NCBI RefSeq assembly: GCF_001645125.1
Contig: NZ_LXKA01000165.1
Span: 1 to 64,000 of the forward strand
Length of the DNA stretch: 64,000 bases
Direction of reading: 5' to 3'
DNA from: Paraburkholderia ginsengiterrae
GTDB taxonomy: Bacteria > Pseudomonadota > Gammaproteobacteria > Burkholderiales > Burkholderiaceae
Positions 44,782 through 53,821 of the stretch are shown piece by piece. Made by a program: the position numbers and the translations under genes. Within the stretch, counting starts at the first letter, position 1, and each line of letters opens with the position of its first letter. The notes under the pieces are model-generated. The model worked only from the letters and a program-made list of their open reading frames with translations. It did not search any database and was not told where the DNA came from.

Positions 44782-45288
44782 ATGGCAACCCCGCAGACCC
44801 GTACCAAAGCTCTGATGTGGCATGGCAAGCCCTTTTCGATCGAAAGCTACACCAACGGCCCCGTCTTTGTAGCGGACACTGACCTGAGCCGGGCAAACAA
44901 GGAAGTGTTTGAACGGCATCTCGTCGCGGAATGGTCGAGCGACATCGAAGAAACGATGGCGACGGTTCATCCCGTTGGCGCCTACCAAAGAATTCCTGCA
45001 CTAGGCGTTGACGTGGACAGCTTTAACGGCATCCGCGAGTTCTATCTCGACCGTTTCGAAAAATGGCCCGGTCCGGCGCTCAAGTCTTTTACGCGTGTGA
45101 CCGTTGTGGACACTTTCATCTACGTCGAGGGAGAGTTTGACGTCGAAGCCGCCGGGGACGACCTGCAAAGTCTCAACGTTTCCGGAAAGTCGGTCAAATC
45201 GCCCTGCATGATCGTACTCGAGTGCCGGGACGGTCTGCTGGTTGGCGAGATCGTCTACATGGACAGCGGCGCGCTCAAGGTTGCCTGA
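44782..45288 (+). CDS. NTF2/SnoaL-like protein
   Basis: 168 residues from ATG 44782, preceded by AAGGAGAAG. Alpha+beta cone-type sequence: VGAYQRIPALGVDVDSFNGI and a later TRVTVVDTFIYVEGEFDVEA. SnoaL-like proteins are isomerases, cyclases or small hydrolases acting on small aromatic or polyketide intermediates. It lies 81 bases upstream of the amidohydrolase in the same direction under site D. Confidence 0.78.
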   Translation: MATPQTRTKALMWHGKPFSIESYTNGPVFVADTDLSRANKEVFERHLVAEWSSDIEETMATVHPVGAYQRIPALGVDVDSFNGIREFYLDRFEKWPGPALKSFTRVTVVDTFIYVEGEFDVEAAGDDLQSLNVSGKSVKSPCMIVLECRDGLLVGEIVYMDSGALKVA

Positions 45289-45369
45289 CATCTGAAAGCG
45301 CAGTAATCCGGCCTCCGCGGTGAATCATTGGATCATCGCGACGAGCGGGTTATCTCAACAGGAGAGAAG

Positions 45370-46362
45370 ATGAGGATCGTAGCTCTTGAGGAGCATTTCC
45401 TTGTTCCCCCGCTGGTCCACGCCCATTTTGATGCCAGCAGCAATCCCGGCTATTCCCCGGAGAGCGACATCGTACTGGGGGATCTCGATGCCGGCCGTCT
45501 TGCTGCCATGGACCAGCACGGCATTACTCGGCAGGTGATTTCCGCGAGTATGCCCGGGGCCGATCTTCTGGACGGTAGCGCCGGAATCCGCTTCGCCCAT
45601 GAGACGAACAATCGCCTGGGCGAAGCCGTGCGCCGGCATCCGAACCGGTTCGGTGGATTTGCTCACCTGCCGATGCGAGAACCTGACGCAGCGGCGGACG
45701 AGCTGGAACGTGCCGTCTCCGATCTCGGCTTTCGAGGTGCAATGGTGAACGGACTCACTAATGGCCGCTTCCTCGATGACGAACGTTTCACACCGGTGCT
45801 GGCTCGGGCTGTCGCGCTCGATGTGCCGATCTATATTCATCCCAATCTGCCACCGAAGGCGGTATATGACTGTTACTACGACGGGCTGCCAGGTCGAGCC
45901 GGGCCATTGCTTGCGTCCGGAATATTCGGCTGGCATTCGGAGACCGCGATTCATGTCCTCAGGTTGGCACTAGCCGGGACGTTCGAGAAATTTCCCGGCT
46001 TGACCGTGATTGTCGGGCATATGGGAGAGATGTTGCCTTTCATGCTCGGACGTGCCGATGACGTGCTTTTGAGCCGTGGCGCCAACCCGATCAGCCAAAC
46101 GATCGTGGATAACCTCTACATAACGACATCGGGTGTATTTCACCTGTCGCCTTTCCTGAACGCACTGACTTCATTCGGTGCGGACAGGATCATGTTTAGC
46201 GTGGATTATCCGTACAGCGCCAACGCGCCGGCGCGAAAATTCCTTGATGCGCTGCCGGTGTCTCCCGCGGATCGAGTCAAGATCGCGCATGGCAACGCCG
46301 ATCGGATTCTCAAGTTGGATGTTTCCCCCAGCTTTGACACCCATGCTCAAGCAGCCATGTAA
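45370..46362 (+). CDS. Amidohydrolase-family aromatic decarboxylase
   Basis: 330 residues from ATG 45370, with CAGGAGAG upstream. The N-terminal VALEEHFLVP is typical of 2,3-dihydroxybenzoate and gamma-resorcylate decarboxylases, where EEH replaces the usual HXH. Further ligands: IYIHPNLP, VIVGHMGEMLPF, and MFSVDYPYSANA with active-site Asp. It likely removes CO2 from a hydroxybenzoate. Under site D together with the NTF2-like protein. Confidence 0.87.
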   Translation: MRIVALEEHFLVPPLVHAHFDASSNPGYSPESDIVLGDLDAGRLAAMDQHGITRQVISASMPGADLLDGSAGIRFAHETNNRLGEAVRRHPNRFGGFAHLPMREPDAAADELERAVSDLGFRGAMVNGLTNGRFLDDERFTPVLARAVALDVPIYIHPNLPPKAVYDCYYDGLPGRAGPLLASGIFGWHSETAIHVLRLALAGTFEKFPGLTVIVGHMGEMLPFMLGRADDVLLSRGANPISQTIVDNLYITTSGVFHLSPFLNALTSFGADRIMFSVDYPYSANAPARKFLDALPVSPADRVKIAHGNADRILKLDVSPSFDTHAQAAM

Positions 46363-46397
46363 CCCATCTCGCACAACGTCGCGTTAGGGGTCGCTGC

Positions 46398-46433
46398 GTG
46401 AGTTAATCCGGGTCCGCCCGTTCCGGGACTCAC
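46398..46433 (+). terminator. Possible terminator after the decarboxylase gene
   Basis: GTGAGT 46398-46403 pairs with ACTCAC 46428-46433, with inner CCGG/CCGG pairing. It lies 36 bases past the stop. No T-tract follows. The remaining region to the porin (46434-46622) is AT-rich and likely holds the porin promoter. Confidence 0.4.
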
Positions 46434-46622
46434 ACGCAATACTTGCGGCCAGATCCGACATATCAATTCGGAGTCCAATATAGATTTGATGTAGATACAT
46501 ACTCACGATTCTTATTATAAAAGCAATTTGTTCCCGCGCCGCCGATGTGTTTTTGCTTTATCTGAATGGCCGTTATGCAGCATTGAATCAAACATATTAA
46601 ATGACTACATTAGGAGACGGAG

Positions 46623-47687
46623 ATGAAAAAGAAGCTTGTTTGCGTGATGTTAACCTCGCTTGGTTTTTGTGCGGCACACGCCCAAAGCTCTCTGACGCTT
46701 TACGGACGTGTGGCTGCTGACCTCGATTTCGTGAATCACGTTGCGACTTCGGACGGCAGCAAAAACCTCTTTCGGTTTGGAAGCAATCAGTACGGGGCAA
46801 GCTTTCTTGGTCTTCTCGGCAAAGAGGATATTGGCGGCGGGACGAAAGTAGTCTTCAATCTGGAGAATATGTTCCTTGCTGGCACCGGCCAGACAATCGG
46901 GGATGCATACTGGAACCGCTATGCGTACGTCGGCCTCTCGAACGACACCTACGGCAGTTTGTGGGCCGGCCGTGCAATGGTGTTGTCGGACGCGACGGAG
47001 TGGTACCTCGATCCGTTTGTCGCACAGCAGACCAGCGTTCTCAACTTCTCCAGGTACCGCGGAACCGGGCAAGCGGTAAACGCTTTGACCTACAATTCGC
47101 CGGAGATGCACGGCCTTTCGTTTCGCGTGCAAAACGGCTTCGGGAATACCGCTGGTAACTTCAAGGCATCACGAACATTCAGCGCGAGCGTGCAATACTC
47201 CTTGGGCGGATTCACCGGCTACGGACTCTACGACGAACGTCGGGACGCGAACGGAAACTTCTCGGGCCTGTACAGCAATTCGAGAGAGTATATGGCCGGT
47301 GCGACCTACCAGTTGCAGGCGTGGAAGTTCTACGCGGGCTACCAGCAACTGGTTTCCTCTGGCTCGGATACCGTCGCCGATCCGACCAACACCGTTGGTG
47401 CAACACGAGCGACTCAGGAGTGGGTTGGCGTGTCATATCAGTTCGATCCGGCACTTCAGCTACAGGCAGCGTGGTACCACACCAATGTCAACCACGGCGG
47501 CGGAACTGCCAATCTCGCGGCTATCGGCGCAACGTACAACCTTTCCAAGCGCACATTTATCTACGTGGTGGTTGCCTCAATGTTCAACGGCGCGAATGCA
47601 GCGTTTCCTGTAGAGACGCAGGATTCGCCACCTGAGCAGGGACACAATCAGCAAGGCAGCTACATCGGCATCATGCACATGTTCTGA
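46623..47687 (+). CDS. Gram-negative porin
   Basis: 354 residues. The signal peptide ends near AHAQ, followed by SSLTLYGRVAADLDFVNHV, the betaproteobacterial porin start, and a C-terminal IGIMHMF. AGGAGA precedes ATG 46623. It is distinct from the 21617 porin. It follows the catabolic region and probably admits its substrate; none of the shared promoter elements was found upstream. Confidence 0.9.
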   Translation: MKKKLVCVMLTSLGFCAAHAQSSLTLYGRVAADLDFVNHVATSDGSKNLFRFGSNQYGASFLGLLGKEDIGGGTKVVFNLENMFLAGTGQTIGDAYWNRYAYVGLSNDTYGSLWAGRAMVLSDATEWYLDPFVAQQTSVLNFSRYRGTGQAVNALTYNSPEMHGLSFRVQNGFGNTAGNFKASRTFSASVQYSLGGFTGYGLYDERRDANGNFSGLYSNSREYMAGATYQLQAWKFYAGYQQLVSSGSDTVADPTNTVGATRATQEWVGVSYQFDPALQLQAAWYHTNVNHGGGTANLAAIGATYNLSKRTFIYVVVASMFNGANAAFPVETQDSPPEQGHNQQGSYIGIMHMF

Positions 47688-47781
47688 TGCCCTTAGGAAT
47701 GGCGTTAACACGCGACAATACTGTGAAAAATCTGCGAAGCGGTGAAGTCTAGGCTTCCGATATCTATTAGGAGATGTCCTG

Positions 47782-48120
47782 ATGAAATGTAAGCTTGCCT
47801 TTGTGTTGTTTTGCTTTCTCACGTCAGCGTCAATGGGTGCTTATGCCCAGACTAGTGAGGCTTCTGCCCCGACGTCTCAATCAGCCAGGTCGAGTAGAGC
47901 CGCTGATCGCGCGCTGTCGAAACAAGTGCGAGCGGCCCTGATCAAGGCGAAGATTGTCGACACACCGACGATCTTCGTGCGTGCGAAGAATGGATCGGTC
48001 ACGCTCGCAGGCTCGGTCAGCGACCAGTCTCAAATCGAGCGTGCCGGCGACGTCGCTCGAGGTGTGAGTGGAGTAAGCTCGGTCAACAACGCACTGACGG
48101 TCCGTCAGCCCGGTCAATAG
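47782..48120 (+). CDS. BON-domain periplasmic protein
   Basis: 112 residues with a Sec signal peptide ending near GAYAQ. The BON domain (residues 45-108) has ALSKQVRAALIKAKIVDT, VRAKNGSVTLAGSV and GVSGVSSVNNAL. BON proteins bind phospholipids or other partners at the outer membrane. Ribosome site TAGGAGAT. It lies 94 bases after the porin. Confidence 0.9.
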   Translation: MKCKLAFVLFCFLTSASMGAYAQTSEASAPTSQSARSSRAADRALSKQVRAALIKAKIVDTPTIFVRAKNGSVTLAGSVSDQSQIERAGDVARGVSGVSSVNNALTVRQPGQ

Positions 48121-48132
48121 AATCAGAATGCT

Positions 48133-48164
48133 CTGGGTGTCATTCAATGGTCCGTGCCACCCAG
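48133..48164. terminator. Weak inverted repeat between convergent genes
   Basis: CTGGGTG 48133-48139 pairs with CACCCAG 48158-48164. It lies between the BON gene and the convergent LysR gene; no T-tract. Confidence 0.3.
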
Positions 48165-48245
48165 GCAGTCGTTTGCCCGTTAAAACATACGATTCATCGC
48201 ACGTGCGGACGACCGCATCCAATCCAGTGACTTTGATGGCGTCTA

Positions 48246-49193
48246 TCAATCGACTTCACTCATCTCCAGAGCAGCAACCTCCTGCAACGGCCTGGCTTCA
48301 ACATCAGAAGACATGCGCTGAACGATTCGCCTAAATTGATTGATCGCGACATTGGTGCTGGTAGCCGCCTTTCGCCACGCGATCCGCAGCTCATAGTTGG
48401 GTAGCGGATCGGTCAGGTACGCGTAAGATGCGCCGGTAGAAAAATTTTCAGCAACCCATTTCGGTGCGAGTGTCACACCGATCCCGGCATTGACCAACGA
48501 CATCAGGGTATGAAGCTGCTCGGCCTCCTGTGTCACCCTGGGCATGTACCCCGCCCCCGAGCAGGCCGCGACAATCATCTCCAGCATCCGGGTCCGCTTA
48601 CGCGTGGGGAACAGGACGAAAGGCTCAGTCGCCAGTTCTCGCAACGCGATATCACGGCGACTGGCGAGACGGTGTTGCTTAGGCAGTACAGCCACGAAAG
48701 GGGTTGCAGCGAAAGGTTCGGTACAGATATCCGCATCCAGTGGCGCAGGTGACGGAAAGATGGCGATATCGATCGCCGAGGAATTCAGCGCTTCGATCTG
48801 CGCGATGCGGTCAAGCTGCCGCAATTGCAGATCAATCTCCGGAGCCTGATTGCGAAATTCACTCAAGATTGCCGGCAAGGTCGCCCAGAGCGCGACGTCG
48901 ACGAAGCCGATCGTCAAGCGGCCGACCGTGCCCCGAGCGCAAGCGCGCACCCGCTCCAGCCCCTCGTCCGCCCGTTGAAGGATTGCATAGGCTTCCGGCA
49001 AAAAAATTTCGCCCGGAATGGTAAGACCTACCTTCTGGCCGATACGTGTGAACAACGTGAAATCAAGCTCCTCCTCCAGAAGCTTGATTTGCCGGCTAAC
49101 CGCCGACTGCACGACATTGACCTTTTCGGCCGCACGACCGAAGTGCAGCTCTTCGGCAACAGCCACGAAATATCGAATCCTGCGCAGATCCAT
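48246..49193 (-). CDS. LysR-family transcriptional regulator
   Basis: 315 residues from ATG 49193 (MDLRRIRY), with GAGGTGATT upstream. The HTH is LHFGRAAEKVNVVQSAVSRQ and the effector domain is typical of CbnR/BenM-type aromatic-pathway regulators. It is transcribed leftward and ribBA reads toward it on the same strand, ending 98 bases upstream. It may regulate the flavin genes or the catabolic cluster. Confidence 0.9.
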   Translation of the reverse strand: MDLRRIRYFVAVAEELHFGRAAEKVNVVQSAVSRQIKLLEEELDFTLFTRIGQKVGLTIPGEIFLPEAYAILQRADEGLERVRACARGTVGRLTIGFVDVALWATLPAILSEFRNQAPEIDLQLRQLDRIAQIEALNSSAIDIAIFPSPAPLDADICTEPFAATPFVAVLPKQHRLASRRDIALRELATEPFVLFPTRKRTRMLEMIVAACSGAGYMPRVTQEAEQLHTLMSLVNAGIGVTLAPKWVAENFSTGASYAYLTDPLPNYELRIAWRKAATSTNVAINQFRRIVQRMSSDVEARPLQEVAALEMSEVD

Positions 49194-49290
49194 GGGAATC
49201 ACCTCAAGAGTCAAGTGCAACGTTTAGCAAGTCCAGCGTTCGGCAACTCACTGACCATGACGAACCCGGGCGCATCGCATTTTGCAAACG

Positions 49291-50490
49291 TCAGTCCAGC
49301 ATGTGCCCGAGCACGGCTTGTTTTGTTTTCAGATAGAAAGCGTTTTCGCTGTTTGGCGCCGTGACGAGGGGCACGCGTTCCTCGATGCTCAATCCGAACC
49401 CGGAGATGCCCTGATACTTGCGCGGGTTGTTCGTCATCAGCCGCATCTTTGTTACGCACTGGTCATGGAGAATCTGAGCGCCAACCGCGTAATCTCGCGC
49501 ATCCACCTGGAGACCCAACTGCAGATTTGCCTCAACGGTGTCGAGGCCCTCGTCCTGTAACGCATAGGCTCGCAGCTTCTCGGTCAGCCCGATGCCTCGC
49601 CCTTCGTGTCCCTTCAGATAGACAATCACTCCGCGGCCCTCTGCTGCAATCTGGCTCATCGCCAGATCAAGCTGTGCGCGGCAATCGCATCTGATTGATC
49701 CGAACACTTCTCCGGTCAGGCATTCCGAATGAACACGCACCAGAGGCGAGTCGTTTCCCGGCAATTCGCCCATTACCAGTGCCGCGTGCTCCTGCCCCGT
49801 GACAGTTTCCCTATACCCGTACACGGTAAACACACCATATCGGGTGGGCAGACGCGCAACCGACATGCGTTCTACGATGCATTCATGCTTGCGGCGATAT
49901 GCAATCAAATCCTTGATCGTGACAATGGGCAGCGAATGTGTGCGCGCGAACGCCATCAGTTGCGGCAACCTCGCCATGGTGCCATCGTCATTGACGACCT
50001 CGGCCAGCAAGCCACCAGGCGCCATTCCAGCGAGTCGCGCGAGGTCAACCCCTGCTTCGGTGTGCCCGGGACGGCGCAATACGCCGCCGCGCACCGCGCG
50101 CAACGGAAAGATGTGTCCCGGCCGGTTAAAGTCCGCGGCGTCGGCATTCTCGTCGACGAGCGCCCTGACAGTGATGGCACGGTCGGCCGCCGAAATTCCC
50201 GTCGTCGTACCAATGCGATAGTCCGTGCTCACCGTGAATGCGGTACCCATCGAATCGCTATTGTTCGCCACCATAAGCGGAAGTGATAGCGCGTCCAAAC
50301 GCTCCCCCGGCAGCGATACGCAAAGCACTCCGCTCGTGTAACGCACCATGAAGGCAACGTCGGCCTCAGTTGCGGCCTGCGCGGCCATAATCAGATCGCC
50401 TTCGTTCTCGCGGTCTTCGTCGTCCACTACGACAACCATCCGCCCGGCCGCGATCGCGTCAATTGCGGTTTCGATCGAATCTGTCTTCAC
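49291..50490 (-). CDS. ribBA: Bifunctional riboflavin enzyme RibBA
   Basis: 399 residues. The N-terminal DHBP synthase has DDEDRENEGDLI and YTSGVLCVSL; the C-terminal GTP cyclohydrolase II has VRVHSECLTGEVFG with the Cys zinc ligands in IRCDCRAQLD and GHEGRGIGL. It makes the two precursors of riboflavin. An extra ribBA outside a full rib operon, next to FMN monooxygenases and an FMN reductase, suggests raised flavin demand. No FMN riboswitch is visible upstream. Its start overlaps the preceding small gene by 32 bases. Confidence 0.93.
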   Translation of the reverse strand: MKTDSIETAIDAIAAGRMVVVVDDEDRENEGDLIMAAQAATEADVAFMVRYTSGVLCVSLPGERLDALSLPLMVANNSDSMGTAFTVSTDYRIGTTTGISAADRAITVRALVDENADAADFNRPGHIFPLRAVRGGVLRRPGHTEAGVDLARLAGMAPGGLLAEVVNDDGTMARLPQLMAFARTHSLPIVTIKDLIAYRRKHECIVERMSVARLPTRYGVFTVYGYRETVTGQEHAALVMGELPGNDSPLVRVHSECLTGEVFGSIRCDCRAQLDLAMSQIAAEGRGVIVYLKGHEGRGIGLTEKLRAYALQDEGLDTVEANLQLGLQVDARDYAVGAQILHDQCVTKMRLMTNNPRKYQGISGFGLSIEERVPLVTAPNSENAFYLKTKQAVLGHMLD

Positions 50491-50677
50491 CTTCTTTCTC
50501 CTTCATTCCAAAATCAACCTGCTGCCGGGCAACCAATGGGACTGCGACCACCACTGCCTCAGCAAAGCGTCGCAATGCCTGAACCGAGCCATGCACACTG
50601 CTGTATTCCTGCGTGCCAATGCGGCCATCCAGCGTGATGTGCATCCCTGAAGCGATGGCCAGTTCGATAATGTCCAT
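50459..50677 (-). CDS. Small protein overlapping the ribBA start
   Basis: 72 residues from ATG 50677, with a strong GAGGAGACG ribosome site. Begins MDIIELAIASGMHITLDGRI, and has a helical LRRFAEAVVVAV segment and a charged tail. It overlaps the ribBA start out of frame by 32 bases, so translation is coupled. I do not recognise the family. It may be a regulatory or flavin-related partner. Confidence 0.65.
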   Translation of the reverse strand: MDIIELAIASGMHITLDGRIGTQEYSSVHGSVQALRRFAEAVVVAVPLVARQQVDFGMKEKEGEDRFDRNRN

Positions 50678-51266
50678 CAGTCGTCTCCTCCTACACATGG
50701 GTTCCCTGCTAATCCCGGCAAGCATTCGACCTGTATTAATTGAGCGCGAACATTGGCTTCTTCGAGGCAGGAGGAAAAACACTCCATGACCCATCGTCGT
50801 GACGGAAAAAAAATATCTTTATTGCATGACCAGCCCCAATCGATTCGAAGCAAACTCAGCGGCCTAGTGACGAATGCACGCGTGATGATCGCGTAAGTCG
50901 ATAGGTGCCGTCAGATTGGATACCAAACCATTTCTCAATTAGCCACCGCAACGAATTTCCATCCGCATGCATTTTGGCCTCCTAATTTCATATACTTGAT
51001 CAATCACCCCGCTTTACCTTTTCCTCACTGACGACCGGATCCATTCGTGCGTCATGGGGCGCGTACTGCCGCTCGCTTCGCACGTGGTGCGCTTCCTGAA
51101 GTGCCTTGATGGACGACTTCGATGAGAACCATCGGTCTCGCTGCAATACCATTGAAGCGCCTGCGACATCCGTCTACGAGAACACGGCCGATTTTATAAT
51201 CACCCAATATTTATATTAATAATATTCAACAGCGTTTGTTAATTAAGAGTCAGCGAGTCTCTTCCG
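50678..51266. other. Intergenic region upstream of the flavin genes
   Basis: About 590 bases without an assigned gene. AT-rich stretches at 50800-50825 and 51190-51240 are likely promoter regions. An unassigned minus-strand frame of about 50 codons (51001-51160, ending near 51001) reads like protein (SSIKALQEAHHVRSERQY) and may be a relic or small gene. No RFN element or shared regulon motif was found. Confidence 0.4.
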
Positions 51267-51902
51267 CTAACCAACACGATATTCAACGGGATCTGTATTC
51301 CACGTGTTCAAACTCCTCAGCGTGGCCAACTTCTTCATCCGCGCGAACTCGACGACTTGCCGGCCAACCGTTTCCAGAGAATCGGCTACTTTGGAATCGA
51401 TACATTCATCGTTCACAAAGATTCCACCGGAGCTATTGATCGCGGCTCCAAACGGCGTAGGCCAGCCACGCAGCGCATGGGTAATTGTCCGCAATGTGAC
51501 CAGGGTACTGCCCGTCGCCTGCCAGCCATAAGCCGTTGCTATCAGGCCGACCGGAACACCCTCCAGATACGGTCGACCATCCTTGGCCGTTTCCTCAAGA
51601 TAGTCAATTGCATTCTTCAGGAGCCCGGAAATCGTTCCATGGTAGCCGGGGCTGGCAATGACCACTCCGTCGGCGGCCCTTATTGCTCTCAAAAGCAGGA
51701 CCGCGCATGGGTTGTCGGCGGCATTCGACACGAGATAGTGGGGCAACGATGCAAGTACTTCGCCGCCAAACATCTGTACATCGGCCCCTGCGCTCTCGGC
51801 CGCGGACATTGCGATCCTGAGCGATTTTTCAGTAGATGAACCCGGCGTAGAAGTACCACCGAGGCCAACAATGAAGGGACGAAAGTTATCTTCGGACGAC
51901 AT
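51267..51902 (-). CDS. NADPH-dependent FMN reductase
   Basis: 211 residues. Flavodoxin-like fold: FIVGLGGTSTPGSSTEKSL phosphate loop, ADGVVIASPGYHGTISGLLK and the GVPVGLIATAYGWQATGS segment match the SsuE/MsuE-type NAD(P)H:FMN reductases. These supply FMNH2 to LLM-type monooxygenases. Two such monooxygenases lie at 36222 and 43293 with no reductase of their own, which makes this the likely partner. A 14-bp palindrome lies upstream. Confidence 0.9.
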   Translation of the reverse strand: MSSEDNFRPFIVGLGGTSTPGSSTEKSLRIAMSAAESAGADVQMFGGEVLASLPHYLVSNAADNPCAVLLLRAIRAADGVVIASPGYHGTISGLLKNAIDYLEETAKDGRPYLEGVPVGLIATAYGWQATGSTLVTLRTITHALRGWPTPFGAAINSSGGIFVNDECIDSKVADSLETVGRQVVEFARMKKLATLRSLNTWNTDPVEYRVG

Positions 51903-52012
51903 CGTAAATCTCCAGAAATTGCCGAGGAAGCACGGAACGATAGCCTCCCGGACTCGCCATACTCGCTTTTATTACCAGGCATCATCGAGAAATGGGAGTG
52001 GCAAGCCCTTCA

Positions 52013-52026
52013 GATCAGATCTGATC
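52013..52026. promoter_or_regulatory. Perfect 14-bp palindrome upstream of the FMN reductase
   Basis: GATCAGATCTGATC, 110 bp upstream of the FMN reductase start. A candidate operator for a dimeric repressor; the TetR gene lies next to it. Confidence 0.5.
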
Positions 52027-52254
52027 AGATCACACTTCCATCGTGCCATGGATAAAACATAAGGAATCCATATCATTACATCATCACCAAACCCCTCATT
52101 GTTCACCGTGCGAGATCCCACGTGACCAACATCCTGGGCTACATCAACAACGTTTCCTATCTTGTCAGTTCAGACAGATCCAACCGTCATTCGAGTCACT
52201 GCGCAAGGTACTCACCAACGATCGGCTCCAACCGCTATTCAATGTCGACCGCGG

Positions 52255-52902
52255 TCAGTGGCCGGTATCTTCTCGCCATCGAATTGCCCCAACAACCATT
52301 TTCGTTAGCGTTTCAACCAGCTCGGAGTCGTCAATGTTTCGGTTCAACAACTCCAGATCGCCATTTGCGACAACCCAGTTGTAGCAACTGAATTCAACCA
52401 TCGAGCAAAGCACCGAGCTTGCGACTTCCGGATCAACGCCTTGGCAATAACCGCGACGCTGTGCGAGGCGGATGCGAAGGCTGGCAATGCGGATGCCCTG
52501 TGCGCGAATCTGTCGCCACATGTCCGCGAACGACTCGTTCACCATCGCGGCCTGAAAGACCGCTACAGCAACCGCCCCGTGTTCGCGGTAGGCCCGCCAG
52601 AACGCACGCACCACCGCGCGCAAATTGTCGAAAGGGTCCAGTTCGATCCCGCTGGGGGCGCCAATGTTGTCCTGCACCGCGATCCGGAATTCCTCAGCAA
52701 GTGCCAGAAGCAGTTCCTCCTTGTTTCGGAAGTACTGGTAAAAGGAGCCGATAGCTTTACCCGCTTCTTCCGCGATGTCACTTATCTTCGCGTTGTGATA
52801 GCCGTCTCGTGCCAACACACGGCGGGCCGCAGCCTTGATTGCCGCTTCCGTCTTGCCACGCTTCGTACTTTCGCGAGAACGCCCCGCCTGTTCGATTGCC
52901 AT
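52255..52902 (-). CDS. TetR/AcrR-family transcriptional regulator
   Basis: 215 residues from ATG 52902; a GTG at 52917 is the alternative. N-terminal HTH has RVLARDGYHNAKISDIAEEA and GSFYQYFRNKEELL. The C-terminal ligand domain is helical. It probably represses its own gene through the palindrome at 52960-52987 and perhaps the FMN reductase. The ligand is unknown. Confidence 0.92.
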   Translation of the reverse strand: MAIEQAGRSRESTKRGKTEAAIKAAARRVLARDGYHNAKISDIAEEAGKAIGSFYQYFRNKEELLLALAEEFRIAVQDNIGAPSGIELDPFDNLRAVVRAFWRAYREHGAVAVAVFQAAMVNESFADMWRQIRAQGIRIASLRIRLAQRRGYCQGVDPEVASSVLCSMVEFSCYNWVVANGDLELLNRNIDDSELVETLTKMVVGAIRWREDTGH

Positions 52903-52917
52903 GTCTACGCTACCCAC

Positions 52918-53263
52918 CTATCTGACTTCCATGCAGACAACTATAGCAGCCCGACATCTAAAATGAAAGTGAATTCATATTCATTTTTATATTGGGGCAC
53001 GACCCTCTGGCACATCGCACTATATGTTTCAGTTCGCGCGGCAGGCGTGTCCTCATCAAAGCCCGGAAAGTCTGCTCCTGACGTGAGACCGCGACCGGCT
53101 TGCGGTCACGGGTACACAGGCGTCAGCACTAGGCAAAGGGCAGCGGGAGATCTGGAGGGGTATTAAACGGGGATGGATTGAAGTCGTCAACGACGTTGGC
53201 CCGCCAAACCGGCCACCTCCCGATCAAAAAGGATGAGGTCGGCTTCAGCGGGTCAACTTTGGT
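52918..53263. other. Intergenic region, TetR upstream side
   Basis: Besides the palindrome at 52960 it contains AT-rich sequence and no gene. The DUF3237 gene ends at 53264 on the same strand, so transcripts could read through. Confidence 0.4.
52960..52987. promoter_or_regulatory. 28-bp near-perfect palindrome upstream of TetR
   Basis: AAAATGAA 52960-52967 and TTCATTTT 52980-52987 flank a symmetric core with GAATTC at its centre; I count 12 of 14 paired positions per arm. It is 57 bp upstream of the TetR start, where an autoregulatory operator would be expected. Confidence 0.7.
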
Positions 53264-53758
53264 TCACAGAACTTCGAACACGCTATACGTGGGTCCGTTT
53301 GCGAACCGATGCCCGGTACCGATAGCGAGAACACGGTTCAGCCACTCGTATCGACCAGGCGGCGCTTCGAAGATGGGGTTGATCCGGAAGTAGTAGCTCG
53401 ATGGATCGACAAGCTCACCTTTCTCGAGCCGCTGTATGACTTCGGGCGGCCCATGCCGAACGCCGCGGTACGACATCGCGATCGTTGCGCCGTCGTCGGT
53501 CTGCAGGATGAGGCGTACGTCGAGCGTGGTGCTGCCGTCGCTGCGCACGGCCTGCCAATCGCTGCCGCCATCGAGCACTTTTCCGGACAATCGGTCGCCT
53601 TCGAACACTCCCGACGGAACGATACCCACACGACGAAACGGTCCCGGCGTAGCGCCGACAACGACGATCGGCTTGACGTCGAGCCGCATGACGAACAATG
53701 GGCGCGTCTGCACGCTTTTAAGTGGTGCGGGAAGGCTGTCGAAGAGTGTTGTGGGCAT
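53264..53758 (-). CDS. DUF3237 family protein
   Basis: 164 residues, the normal size of the family. Segments FVMRLDVKPIVVVGATPGPF, GGSDWQAVRSDGSTTLDVRL and YFRINPIFEAPPGRYEWLNR are typical. The function of the family is not established, though it often sits near aromatic degradation genes. It is 63 bases upstream of the TetR-side intergenic region and downstream of the SDR gene on the same strand. Confidence 0.85.
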   Translation of the reverse strand: MPTTLFDSLPAPLKSVQTRPLFVMRLDVKPIVVVGATPGPFRRVGIVPSGVFEGDRLSGKVLDGGSDWQAVRSDGSTTLDVRLILQTDDGATIAMSYRGVRHGPPEVIQRLEKGELVDPSSYYFRINPIFEAPPGRYEWLNRVLAIGTGHRFANGPTYSVFEVL

Positions 53759-53821
53759 GTTTTATCTCAAGAATCAGCGCCTGGTTTATGGACAGCAAAG
53801 TTTAGTGGTGACTAACCAGTC

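Noticed and set aside
50678-51266. FMN riboswitch upstream of ribBA
   Set aside because: None of the conserved RFN blocks was found on the minus strand.
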